A stretch of 64,000 nucleotides of DNA from Qipengyuania flava (GTDB lineage: Bacteria; Pseudomonadota; Alphaproteobacteria; Sphingomonadales; Sphingomonadaceae), in NCBI RefSeq assembly GCF_011762005.1, contig NZ_JAASQU010000001.1, forward strand, positions 62,001 through 126,000, in the 5' to 3' direction. Below, piece after piece: positions 35,300-44,362 of this stretch. A program made the translations under genes and the position numbers. Each line of letters begins with the position of its first letter. The stretch's first letter is position 1. Under the pieces are notes generated by a model, which was given only the letters and a program-made list of their open reading frames with translations, searched no databases and was not told where the DNA came from.

Positions 35300-35701
35300 G
35301 TGATTAAGGAGCTTTTCCAGCATGCCGCCACGACCGACGGGATCACCGTCCGGGTCGCGGTCAATTTCCTGCCCGAGCAATCGCAGCCCGAAGCGGGCAA
35401 ATGGTTCTGGGTCTATCACATCCGCATCGAGAACGGCTCGCACGAACGCGTCCAGCTCAAGACTCGCCACTGGCGGATCACCGATGGGGCGGGTCTGGTC
35501 AGCCATGTCGATGGCGAAGGCGTGGTCGGCGAACAGCCGGTGCTGATGCCGGGGCAAAGCCATGACTATGTCTCGGGATGCCCGCTCGACACGCCGCATG
35601 GATCGATGGAAGGCTTCTACACCTTCCACGCGGAGAATGGCGAACCGCTCGAAGTGCGCATTCCCTTCTTCCCGCTCGCCGCGCCTGCCACCGCCACCTG
35701 A
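35300..35701 (+). CDS. apaG: ApaG domain protein (Co2+/Mg2+ efflux-associated)
   Basis: 133 residues starting with GTG 35300. The ApaG fold is clear: PEQSQPEAGKWFWVYHIRIEN, LKTRHWRITDGAG, VDGEGVVGEQPVLMPGQ and YVSGCPLDTPHGSMEGFYTF. In E. coli the gene lies with apaH and has been linked to metal efflux, though the molecular role is unsettled. A TTGCGC...TAGATT promoter (-10 at 35288-35293) would start the transcript at or next to the GTG, so the mRNA may be leaderless; there is no properly spaced Shine-Dalgarno. Confidence 0.93.
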   Translation: MIKELFQHAATTDGITVRVAVNFLPEQSQPEAGKWFWVYHIRIENGSHERVQLKTRHWRITDGAGLVSHVDGEGVVGEQPVLMPGQSHDYVSGCPLDTPHGSMEGFYTFHAENGEPLEVRIPFFPLAAPATAT

Positions 35702-35747
35702 GGCTCGGGCAGCGGCGCCCGACGCCCGTCCGACGCGCGGCGGCCCG

Positions 35748-37286
35748 CTATTCGTCCTCTTCTTCCTCTTCCTCGTCGAAGCCGGAAAAGTCGAAGCTGC
35801 CGATCTTGATCTTTGGCTTGAGGTCAAGCCAGTCTGCCAGCATCTCGAACTCGCGCGTGGCGGGATAGGTCGCCAGCGCGGCGCGGCTCTCGTCGAGCCG
35901 CAGAACCAGGCTCTTCTTCTTGCGCCGCAGCGCGCTGGTCGACAGCGAGACGCGGCTGCCACCGCCGAGCCGCCGCGCCAGGCGGAAGCCGAGGCCCCAG
36001 GTCATTCCTTCGCGCAGATCGTCGTCGCTGGCGAGCTCGCGCAGCTTGTCGGGCACGTCGGTCCGGCCCATGCTGCCGAACAGCGCAGCGCAGATCATCG
36101 CGCGGCCGCGCGCATCGAGATCGATCCAGCGTTTGCCCAGCGGCCATTCGATCGCGTGGCTGACGCGCAGGTTGGGTTCGACGCGTTGCAGCGCGCCCGA
36201 CAATTGCGCTGCAGCCAGTCGCAGCCGCTCGTTCACCGTACCGTCGCCATCGGCGAGCCCGACCGTCCACGCGGCGAGCAGCGTCGCATCGGTGATCGAG
36301 GAATCGCGCGGCGAGGCATAGGCGGTGACCCCGGCGAGCAGCGGATCGGCCTTCATCTGCGCGGGTTCGAGCCGGGCATAGAGCAAACCTTCGCGCAGGC
36401 CCCATGACGAGAACACCAGCTCGTCCGGGCCGATCGCATCGAGCAGCGGGCGCAGCAGGGCCGCCGCATCGGGCAGGTAATGCGCGCGCATCTGGCTGAT
36501 GCCCGAGATTTCCATCAGCTTTTCCGGATCAGCGCCGACCAGCTCCTTCGCCAGCCGCTGCGCATCGTCGGGCAGCAGCGTGAAACCGTGCGGGTCGGTC
36601 AGCGGATAGTCGAAATAGCGCATCGCGTAGGCGGCCAGCGCACGCCAGGTGCCGCCGATCATGTACATCGGGCCCGGATGCGCGGCGGCCCAGCCGACCG
36701 CGGCAAGCTGTTCGCGCACCGCCGTCTCGAAGGCGTCGCTTCCCGCCTCGCGCAAGGCGGGCAGGCGCAGCGTGCCGAGCTGGAGGCTGGCGGCCTCGTG
36801 GCACTGGTTGTCCGCCACCGAGACCAGTTCGAGGCTGCCGCCGCCCAGGTCGGCGACCACGCCTCTCGCGCCGGGAAAGGCGCCCAGTGCGCCCATTGCC
36901 GAAGCGGTCGCTTCCTCTTCGCCGGTCAGCAGCCGCGGTTCGAGCCCCAGCGCGGCGACCGCGGCGAGGAATTCGGGGCCGTTGGCCGCATCGCGCGCGG
37001 CAGCGGTGGCGACCGTCTGCACGTCTTCCACCCCGAGATCGCCGATGATCAGCGCATAGCGCGCCAGTGCCGCCAGGGCTTCCTGTGCGGCTTCGTCGGG
37101 AATGCGCCCGGTTTCGGACAGGTCGCGCCCGAGCCGCGCGGCGACCTTCTCGTTCCAGATCACTTCGGGCACGCGCGCGGTGCCTTCGTAGATCACCATG
37201 CGCACCGTGTTCGAGCCGATGTCGATCACCGCGCGCGGCGGCTGGATCAGCCGGCGCTGCCACTTGGCCGAGCGCGACTTGCTCAC
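35748..37286 (-). CDS. ppx: Ppx/GppA family exopolyphosphatase
   Basis: 512 residues from GTG 37286, which overlaps the ppk stop (GTGA), so the two are coupled. ASKHA-type ATPase fold: phosphate loop AVIDIGSNTVRMVIYE, catalytic region LLTGEEEA, second phosphate loop VADLGGGSLELV, then MIGGTWRALAAYAM; a helical C-terminal domain follows. The tail is an uninterrupted acidic run (DEEEEEEDE). It degrades polyphosphate or pppGpp, opposing Ppk encoded just upstream. Confidence 0.94.
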   Translation of the reverse strand: MSKSRSAKWQRRLIQPPRAVIDIGSNTVRMVIYEGTARVPEVIWNEKVAARLGRDLSETGRIPDEAAQEALAALARYALIIGDLGVEDVQTVATAAARDAANGPEFLAAVAALGLEPRLLTGEEEATASAMGALGAFPGARGVVADLGGGSLELVSVADNQCHEAASLQLGTLRLPALREAGSDAFETAVREQLAAVGWAAAHPGPMYMIGGTWRALAAYAMRYFDYPLTDPHGFTLLPDDAQRLAKELVGADPEKLMEISGISQMRAHYLPDAAALLRPLLDAIGPDELVFSSWGLREGLLYARLEPAQMKADPLLAGVTAYASPRDSSITDATLLAAWTVGLADGDGTVNERLRLAAAQLSGALQRVEPNLRVSHAIEWPLGKRWIDLDARGRAMICAALFGSMGRTDVPDKLRELASDDDLREGMTWGLGFRLARRLGGGSRVSLSTSALRRKKKSLVLRLDESRAALATYPATREFEMLADWLDLKPKIKIGSFDFSGFDEEEEEEDE

Positions 37287-39469
37287 GCGTCGGCCCCGCG
37301 CAACGTCAGCCGGGGCACCTCGTGTTCGGCCAGCGCCGCACCGCGGCCCGACAGCGAAGGGTTGGCCATGAAATACTGGTGGCAGTTGAACCCGCCATCG
37401 CCCTGTCGCAGCCGGTGGTACTGGCCGTCGGGATCGAGCTGCCAGCTCTGTTCGGTATCGAGGATATTGGCGAGCATGACCTGTCCCAGCACCTGATCGT
37501 GCACTGTCTTGTTGGTGATCGGAACCATCACCTCGACCCGGCGGACGAGGTTGCGGCTCATGGCGTCGGCGCTGGTCAGATACACCTTCGCCTGGCGGCT
37601 GGGCAGCGCCTTGCCGTTGGCGAAGGCCCAGACGCGCGAATGCTCGAGGAAACGGCCGATGATCGACTTGACGCGGATGTTGTCCGACACGCCCGGCAGG
37701 CCTGCGCGCAAGCTGCAGATGCCGCGCACCACCATGTGAATCTCGACCCCCGCCTGGCTGGCTTCGTAGAGCTTGTCGATCATCGGCTTGTAAGTGATCG
37801 AGTTGAGCTTCACCCAGATGCCCGCGTGCTTGCCCGCCTTGGCATTGGCGATTTCGGCATCGATCAGCGCGAACAATTGCTCCTGCAGCCCGATTGGCGA
37901 CAGCGCGAGATGTTCGAGGTCGTCGGGTTCGATATAGCCGGTGATAAAATTGAACAGCTTGGCGGCGTCGCGCCCCAGCGCGGCATTGGCGGTGAAGAAG
38001 CTCAGATCGGTGTAGATCTTGGCGTTGATCGGGTGGTAATTGCCCGTGCCGAAATGGCAGTAGGTGCGATAGCCGTCTTCCTCGCGGCGGACCACCAGGC
38101 TGACCTTGGCATGTGTCTTCCACTCGGTGAAGCCGTAGATCACCTGCACGCCCACCCGTTCGAGCTCGCTCGCCCAGTGGATGTTGCGTTCCTCGTCGAA
38201 GCGGGCCTTCAGCTCGACCACCGCGGTCACCGCCTTGCCGTTCTGCGCCGCCTCGATCAGCGCCGCGATCACCGGCGACTGGTCGCCCGCGCGGTAGAGC
38301 GTCTGCTTGATCGACACCACTGCCGGGTCGCGCGCCGCCTGGCGGAGGAAATCGACCACCACGTCGAAGCTTTCGAACGGGTGGTGGATGACGATGTCCT
38401 TCTCGCGGATCGCGGAGAAGCAGTCGCCGTCATGTTCGAGGATGCGTTCGGGATAGCGCGGGCTGAACGGGGTGAACTTGAGGTCGGGGCGCGGTTCGTT
38501 GCAGATCGTCGCGAGATCGGCGAGGCCCAGCATGCCGCCCGACTTGACGATCATGTCCTCGTCCACCTCGAGCTGTTCGCGCAGCAGCGTTTCGGCAATC
38601 CCGTCGCAGTCCTCGTCGAGCTCGAGCAGCACGACATGGCCGCGCCGGCGCCGCTGGATTGCGGTGCGGAAATAGCGCACGAGGTCCTCGGCCTCTTCCT
38701 CGACCTCGATATCGCTGTCGCGCAGCACGCGGAAAACCCCGTCGCCCAGAACCTTGAAGCCGGGGAACAGCTGGTCGGCAAAACGCGTCACCAGCTGTTC
38801 GATCGCGACATAGATCGCCTGTTCGCCGGGCACGCGCACGAAGCGTGGCGCGCCGCTGGGGATCAGCACCATCTCGATCAGATCGGCCTGCCGCTTGCCG
38901 CGCTTGAGGCGGAAGATCACCCCGATCCCCTTGTTTGCGACGAAGGGGAAAGGGTGGCTCGGGTCGATCGCCTGCGGCGTGATCAGCGGCAGGATGTCGC
39001 TTTCGAAATAGGCGGCCAGCCACCCCTGCTGCTCGTCGGACAGGGCCTCGACCGGCGCGAGGATGATGCCTTCCTCGGCAAGCAATGCGCTCAGCGTGTC
39101 GAGGCTGGCCTGTTGGCGGTCTTCCAGCTGCAGCAATTGCTCGCGGATCGCGGCGAGCTGCTGGCGCGGGCTCGCTCCGTCGATCGCCTGCGTCTCGATC
39201 CCGCGCTGGACCTGACCTTCCAGCCCGGCGATGCGGACCATGGTGAATTCGTCGAGATTGCTGGCCGAGATCGACAGGAAGCGCAGCCGTTCGAGCAGCG
39301 GATAGCTCTCGTTCTCGCTTTCGGCGAGCACGCGGCGGTTGAACGAAAGCCAGCTCAGCTCGCGATTGGTATAGCGGTCCTCCTGCGCCACAGGCGCATC
39401 GGGTTCGGCGTCGTTGGCCGGCAGGGTCGGGGAAGCGTCGACGGTCATCCTGGTGCGGCTACGGGCCAT
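37283..39469 (-). CDS. ppk1: Polyphosphate kinase 1
   Basis: Makes polyphosphate from ATP. 728 residues from ATG 39469 (ATG 39448 also possible). N-domain YTNRELSWLSFNRRVLAE; head domain with RGKRQADLIEM; the active-site His lies in TYCHFGTGNYHP and the partner loop in VIHHPFESFDVVVDFLRQAARDP; C-terminal phospholipase-D-like domain with IRVKSIIGRFLEHSR. Upstream read-through to 39616 is Arg/Ala-rich and rejected. Coupled to ppx in a ppk-ppx operon. Confidence 0.96.
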   Translation of the reverse strand: MARSRTRMTVDASPTLPANDAEPDAPVAQEDRYTNRELSWLSFNRRVLAESENESYPLLERLRFLSISASNLDEFTMVRIAGLEGQVQRGIETQAIDGASPRQQLAAIREQLLQLEDRQQASLDTLSALLAEEGIILAPVEALSDEQQGWLAAYFESDILPLITPQAIDPSHPFPFVANKGIGVIFRLKRGKRQADLIEMVLIPSGAPRFVRVPGEQAIYVAIEQLVTRFADQLFPGFKVLGDGVFRVLRDSDIEVEEEAEDLVRYFRTAIQRRRRGHVVLLELDEDCDGIAETLLREQLEVDEDMIVKSGGMLGLADLATICNEPRPDLKFTPFSPRYPERILEHDGDCFSAIREKDIVIHHPFESFDVVVDFLRQAARDPAVVSIKQTLYRAGDQSPVIAALIEAAQNGKAVTAVVELKARFDEERNIHWASELERVGVQVIYGFTEWKTHAKVSLVVRREEDGYRTYCHFGTGNYHPINAKIYTDLSFFTANAALGRDAAKLFNFITGYIEPDDLEHLALSPIGLQEQLFALIDAEIANAKAGKHAGIWVKLNSITYKPMIDKLYEASQAGVEIHMVVRGICSLRAGLPGVSDNIRVKSIIGRFLEHSRVWAFANGKALPSRQAKVYLTSADAMSRNLVRRVEVMVPITNKTVHDQVLGQVMLANILDTEQSWQLDPDGQYHRLRQGDGGFNCHQYFMANPSLSGRGAALAEHEVPRLTLRGADA

Positions 39470-39595
39470 GGTCCTCGCATGTGACGTTGCGGTTACACTG
39501 TGCGCGTTCGCGGCGCCGAAGGAAAGGGGGCAAGCAGCCTGGACGAAGGGCGCACGCGGGGAGCTGTGCAGAATTGGAGGGCGATAAGCGCTGCG

Positions 39596-39624
39596 TGCTT
39601 GTCTGCCCCGCGCCATACGATAAT
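39596..39624 (+). promoter_or_regulatory. Promoter of the second S9 peptidase gene
   Basis: TGCTTG (39596-39601), a 17-base spacer, then GATAAT (39619-39624), 27 bases before the ATG at 39652. The CTTG-N17-GATAAT core equals that of the copy-1 peptidase promoter, so the paralogues may be co-regulated. Confidence 0.5.
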
Positions 39625-39651
39625 GTAATCGTCACTCAGGGGGCGCATTTC

Positions 39652-41634
39652 ATGTATCTATTCAAGGCGTTTCGCAGAATTTGCGGTGGCGGTGCACTGT
39701 ATCTTGCAGCAGCGACGAGTGTAGCGGGCGCGCAAGCTGAAGCGCCGCCGGACATCGATGCGCAGGGGCGTCCGGGAAAAATCGCCTTGTCGGCATTCGC
39801 TCAGGGTCTCGAACTAGGGGGCGCGCGACTTTCCGAAACCGGGAAACGGCTCGCGATCGCCGAGAACGTCAACGGCTCGCAAATGGTGCGCGTCTACGAT
39901 GCCGACACGCTGCAGCTGTTGAAGGTGATCGACGGCGGCAAGACCGGCGATTTCAACTGGTTCGCATGGGCAGGGGACGACCGCGTGCTGCTGTCCGTCA
40001 TGCGCGAGACCGACAACGCCAACTATTGGGCCCGCATGGCGCGATTGCTGGTGTTCGACATCCGCAACGACAGCCTTAGCTACGTCGGCCTGGAACGTGC
40101 ATCGATCGATGGCGATACGGTGATCCATATCGACCCGGCGGGCGACCATGTCCTGCTGTCCTATCGCAACCAAGCGCGCTTCGAAGCTGAGGTCTGGCGC
40201 CTGCCGCTCGATGGCAGCGGATCCGCGAATGCCGAGCGCATCGTCGACAACGAGGGCGACATCCGTTCATGGGTTGCCGATTCGGCAGGCGTGGTCCGGC
40301 TCGGCTTGGGCCGGTCGCGGCGCGGTTCGCTGATCGTGGTTTATCGCGCGTCGGCGAACGAGGATTTCAGGCGGGTTACCAAGATCGATCGACACGACCG
40401 CGATGCGATGGAAGCTTGGGATGTCTTCGGGCTCACCGAGGGCAGCGACCTCGGCTATTCGTTCGAGGAGCTGGAAGATGGCCGGTCGGTGGTGCGCGAA
40501 TTCGACTTCCGGACCGGGGAGCAAGGCAAAATCGCCTACGAGCACTCCGACTGGAGCATACAGCGTATCCTGACCGACCATACCGGCGTTCCCGGGGGGA
40601 TGGTCATTACCGACGATCGTTCCCGTCACATCTGGTTTGATCCGAAGATCGCGGCATTGCAGGATGAATTGGCGCAAGCACTGGGTGGGCGAGAGGTGCG
40701 CATCATTGCCAATGCACACAATCGGCGAATGCTGGTGTTGCAGACCGGAGCTGACGATCCCGGCGCGCTGTATGTTTTTACCCCTGCCGAACAGCGTCTC
40801 GCTTTCTTTGCCAACTTGCGGCCGGATATCGATTTCCGCCTGCTGTCAGCGGGCACCGCGCACGACATTCCGACACGTGATGGAAAATCCATGCGCAGCT
40901 ACCTCACGCTGCCGCGGGGACGGGGCAAGAGCAACCTGCCACTCGTCGTCATGCCCCATGGTGGCCCATACGGCGTTCGCGACACGCTCGAATACGACGA
41001 TTGGGTCCAATTGTTCGCCAATCGCGGTTATGCCGTACTCCAGCCCAATTTTCGGGGTTCGGGCGGTTTTGGTGCGGCGTTCGAAAAAGCAGGCGACGGG
41101 GAAATCGGACGCCGGATGCAGGACGATCTCGATGACGCGACCAACTGGGCGGTCGCCCAAGGGTACGCCGACTCCGCGCGCGTCTGTATGGCGGGAGGCA
41201 GCTATGGCGGTTATGCGGCGATGTGGGCCGTGATCCGCAACCCCGAAATCTATCGTTGCGCGGTGAGTTGGGCGGGCGTGGCCGACTGGGATGCGATAAT
41301 GGCTTACGACAGGGACACGCTCACGCGTCGCTATTACAAGGAAACGTGGAAACCCAAGCTTCTGGGGAACGACAACAGTTTCGATTTCAGCGATGTGTCG
41401 CCGATGGCTCAAATCGGCCGGCTGTCGCGTCCGCTGCTGATTGCCCATGGCAGGTTCGATGAGCGGGTTCCCTATTCGCAACATTACCGTCTCGTCGAAA
41501 AGGCCGGGCGACTAGGTGTCGAGCTGGAAACGCTGGTGCTCGATGAAATGCACTCGCCAGGTTACGCCGATAACCACGAGAAACTGCTCGATGCGATGGT
41601 GTCGTTTCTCGAGCGGCATAATCCCCCCGATTGA
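39652..41634 (+). CDS. Secreted S9 family peptidase, copy 2
   Basis: 660 residues from ATG 39652, with CAGGGGG upstream and a signal peptide ending near VAGAQA. Same domain order as the copy at 33256. Catalytic triad: S517 in GGSYGGYAA, D603 in HGRFDERVP, H634 in DEMHSPGY. The C-terminal third is close to copy 1 (PHGGPYGVRD, VLQPNFRGSGGFG, RMQDDLDDATNWAVA) while the propeller-like half has diverged, indicating an old duplication around the ppk-ppx-apaG segment. Confidence 0.92.
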   Translation: MYLFKAFRRICGGGALYLAAATSVAGAQAEAPPDIDAQGRPGKIALSAFAQGLELGGARLSETGKRLAIAENVNGSQMVRVYDADTLQLLKVIDGGKTGDFNWFAWAGDDRVLLSVMRETDNANYWARMARLLVFDIRNDSLSYVGLERASIDGDTVIHIDPAGDHVLLSYRNQARFEAEVWRLPLDGSGSANAERIVDNEGDIRSWVADSAGVVRLGLGRSRRGSLIVVYRASANEDFRRVTKIDRHDRDAMEAWDVFGLTEGSDLGYSFEELEDGRSVVREFDFRTGEQGKIAYEHSDWSIQRILTDHTGVPGGMVITDDRSRHIWFDPKIAALQDELAQALGGREVRIIANAHNRRMLVLQTGADDPGALYVFTPAEQRLAFFANLRPDIDFRLLSAGTAHDIPTRDGKSMRSYLTLPRGRGKSNLPLVVMPHGGPYGVRDTLEYDDWVQLFANRGYAVLQPNFRGSGGFGAAFEKAGDGEIGRRMQDDLDDATNWAVAQGYADSARVCMAGGSYGGYAAMWAVIRNPEIYRCAVSWAGVADWDAIMAYDRDTLTRRYYKETWKPKLLGNDNSFDFSDVSPMAQIGRLSRPLLIAHGRFDERVPYSQHYRLVEKAGRLGVELETLVLDEMHSPGYADNHEKLLDAMVSFLERHNPPD

Positions 41635-41725
41635 GGCACGGCCCCGGGGACGGGAACAGCGAATCCTGGCGGAGCGCTGGTGCGCACTTGTGTCGTCCGA
41701 AAGCATTGCCTAATTCCTCGCGACC

Positions 41726-42547
41726 ATGAAGCGTACCCATCTGCCCCTGAACGCCTTGCGCGTTTACGACGCCGCCGCGCGGCACCTTTCCTTTACCCGC
41801 GCCGCGGACGAGCTGGCGGTCACGCCGGCGGCGGTCGGGCAGCAGATCCGCGCGCTCGAGGATCATCTCGGGACCGTGCTGTTCCGCCGCACCAGCAAGG
41901 GGCTGGAGCTGACGCAGGAAGGCGCTGCGGGGCTCGATGCGCTGCGCGAGGGCTTCCTCAAGTTCGAGGAAAGCGTGTCCGCCATGCAGGCGGGGCAGGC
42001 GTCGGACAGCTATACCATCGCCTGCCCGCGCGAATTCTACGCGCAGTGGCTGGCCCCGCGGCTGGCGCGTTTCGGCGAAGCCAATCCCGACATCCGCTTC
42101 ACCTTCGTCGCCGACGAGAATGCCGATTTCACCGAAGCCAATCTCGATTGCGCGATCCGGCTGGTCGATGGCCCGGGCGATTTGCAGGGGATCGAACTGG
42201 ACGAGGCGCGGCGCGTGACCGTGGCGCGGCCCGAAGCGCTGGGCGGAGCCCCCGACCAGTGGATCGACTGGGGTCTGCCCTTGCAGGATGGCATCACCGC
42301 GCATGTCAGCGTGTCCAATGCCGGACAGGCGCTGTCGTCCGCACTGGCGGGGCTGGGCAAGGCGATCCTGCCCGAACTGCTGGTCAAGGATGCGATCGAC
42401 GATGGCCGCCTCGAGGTGCTCGACGGACCGCATACGGGCACGCGGGCTTACTGGCTGGTGGCGCCGACGCCCCAATGGCGTACGAAAAAGGTCAAGTCGC
42501 TGGTCTCGTTCCTGTCGGAACAATTGGGTCCGTCAATAAAAGAGTAG
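41726..42547 (+). CDS. LysR family regulator, GcvA-like
   Basis: 273 residues. N-terminal winged HTH LNALRVYDAAARHLSFTRAADELAVTPAAVGQQIRALEDHLG, then RRTSKGLELTQEG. The effector domain carries PLQDGITAHVSVSNAGQALSSALAGLGKAILPELLV. The N-terminus PLNALRVYDAAARHLSFTRAA is typical of GcvA-type regulators of amino-acid genes. It is not beside an obvious divergent target; the closest unit downstream is the Tad cluster. Confidence 0.92.
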   Translation: MKRTHLPLNALRVYDAAARHLSFTRAADELAVTPAAVGQQIRALEDHLGTVLFRRTSKGLELTQEGAAGLDALREGFLKFEESVSAMQAGQASDSYTIACPREFYAQWLAPRLARFGEANPDIRFTFVADENADFTEANLDCAIRLVDGPGDLQGIELDEARRVTVARPEALGGAPDQWIDWGLPLQDGITAHVSVSNAGQALSSALAGLGKAILPELLVKDAIDDGRLEVLDGPHTGTRAYWLVAPTPQWRTKKVKSLVSFLSEQLGPSIKE

Positions 42548-42751
42548 GGCGAGCGTACAATCCGTAGCGAATACTTTGCGGATTTACTGGATTTCACTTT
42601 GCATTATTTTCTGGATCGCCAATATTCTATTTTGGCACCGGTCCGCTCGCGATCTTCGCGGGCTCTACGGTCGTTAGGGTTCTCCTAACCGCCGCAGGTA
42701 AGCAGATCTTAACGGTCTCGCGGCTACCGCCGGCCCACAGGGGGCTGGCCG
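42548..42751. promoter_or_regulatory. AT-rich upstream region of the Tad pilin genes
   Basis: 204 bases without a gene. The first half is AT-rich and includes a weak stem AATCCG/CGGATT (possible end of the LysR transcript). A palindrome GTTAGG-N5-CCTAAC lies at 42673-42689, about 63 bases before the TadG ATG, and may be an operator; no convincing -35/-10 pair was assigned. Confidence 0.4.
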
Positions 42752-44362
42752 ATGAACCGTATGCTGCGCAAACTCAGAACCGATACTTCAGGAAACGCGC
42801 TGGCGATCTTCGCCGCGGCGCTGGTGCCCTTGACCATCGTCATTGGCAGCGGGCTCGACCTGAGTTCCGCCTATATGGCCAAGGCCAAGCTGCAGAATGC
42901 CTGCGATGCTGCTGCACTGGCTGGTCGTCAGTCCATGGATGGGACCAAATGGACCACCGCCAACAAGGAAGAAGCGGAAAAGTTCTTCTATTTCAATTTC
43001 CCCCGGGGAACAATGAAGGCGCGCGAGCTCGATTTCGATATCGGCAAGGACCCGAACGACAGCGCCCAGATCATCGGCACGGCACGGGCGGTCGTCCCAA
43101 CATCGCTGATGGGGCTGTTTGGCTTCGACGGCATTCCCATCGAAGCCAATTGCGACGCCAAGCGCGATCTCGGCCACAACGACGTGATGCTGGTGCTCGA
43201 CACCACCGGATCGATGGCGCGCAGGCCGTCCTCGGGGGGCAGCAAGGACAAGATCGACCTGCTGCGCGATGGCACCAAGGGGCTTTATCGCGCGCTTGAC
43301 GACAGCGGGAACGGATCGATCACGCGCTTCGGCATCGTGTCCTATTCGCATACCGTCAACGTTGCGCGCAGCCTGAAGAACCGCGACATCCTCAAGGAAC
43401 AGCTGCACTACCAGAAGTACTACGAGCAGCGCGAGTGCACCCAGTACAAGAGTGGCCGATACTGGTACCAGGACGAGTGCACCACCAAGCGTTACGAGGA
43501 CAGCGACGATACGCGTCGCAGCGATTACTATTACGATTCGTCAACCCGGCGGACCGCCGTCTACGGGGCCACGACCGAATACGAATATCAGTCGGTCCAT
43601 ATCGATGACACGCAATGGGCGGACGACGACAACAACACCAACCAGAACCGTCGGGATTTCCGCGTCAGCGGTGACGGCTGCATCGAGGAACGCTCGAGCA
43701 TCGGTGAGGACGAAAGCCCGTTCACCCTCCTGAAAACGGTGAGCCAGGACGATATCGATGCGGTCGCCCAGAACGGGAACGACACCAAGTATCAATGGGG
43801 GCGCTACGATCCCGTGGCCCACGAATATCCCTCGCAGGTCGGATGTCCCTCGGAATCGCAGAAGCTGAAGGAATACGGCTCGGAGACTGCGTTCAACAAT
43901 GCCGTCAGCGCCGCCACTGCCAACGTGACCGGGGGTACCTACCACGACATCGGCATGCTGTGGGGTGCGCGCTTCCTTTCGCCGACCGGAATGTTTGCCT
44001 CGAGCAACCCCACCAAGCACGGCATCGTGCCGGTGAACCGCCATCTCGTGTTCATGACCGATGGCGAACTCGACACGGGCGACACGCTCTATTCGGCCTT
44101 CGGCATGAACTATTTCGACGACCGACTGCAGGGCACCGGCACGCAGGAAGAGAAGCATATCTCGCGCTTCCATTCGATCTGCAACCGGGTGAAGGCGACC
44201 GGGACGACAATCTGGGTGATCGCGCTCGACGTGGGTTCGACCGGTGACATCAAGACCTGTGCCACCAGCGAAGCGCATTTCTACACCTCGGACGGGTCAG
44301 ACCTCGAGGAAGTGTTCGAGGCGATCGGACGCGGGATCGGCAATCTGAGGCTGACGCGCTGA
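42752..44362 (+). CDS. TadG-like pilus protein with a split vWA domain
   Basis: 536 residues. A TadE/G-type N-terminus (DTSGNALAIFAAALVPLTIVIGSGLDLSSAYMAK) gives a prepilin-like first helix, followed by AKLQNACDAAALAGRQ, typical of TadG. A vWA domain follows with the MIDAS motif D150-T-T152-G-S154. Residues about 215-300 are an insert rich in Tyr, Asp, Glu and Arg with several Cys, and the vWA fold resumes later (VFMTDGELDTGDTLYS). First of three overlapping genes; a tad secretion apparatus is not in the window. Confidence 0.85.
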   Translation: MNRMLRKLRTDTSGNALAIFAAALVPLTIVIGSGLDLSSAYMAKAKLQNACDAAALAGRQSMDGTKWTTANKEEAEKFFYFNFPRGTMKARELDFDIGKDPNDSAQIIGTARAVVPTSLMGLFGFDGIPIEANCDAKRDLGHNDVMLVLDTTGSMARRPSSGGSKDKIDLLRDGTKGLYRALDDSGNGSITRFGIVSYSHTVNVARSLKNRDILKEQLHYQKYYEQRECTQYKSGRYWYQDECTTKRYEDSDDTRRSDYYYDSSTRRTAVYGATTEYEYQSVHIDDTQWADDDNNTNQNRRDFRVSGDGCIEERSSIGEDESPFTLLKTVSQDDIDAVAQNGNDTKYQWGRYDPVAHEYPSQVGCPSESQKLKEYGSETAFNNAVSAATANVTGGTYHDIGMLWGARFLSPTGMFASSNPTKHGIVPVNRHLVFMTDGELDTGDTLYSAFGMNYFDDRLQGTGTQEEKHISRFHSICNRVKATGTTIWVIALDVGSTGDIKTCATSEAHFYTSDGSDLEEVFEAIGRGIGNLRLTR

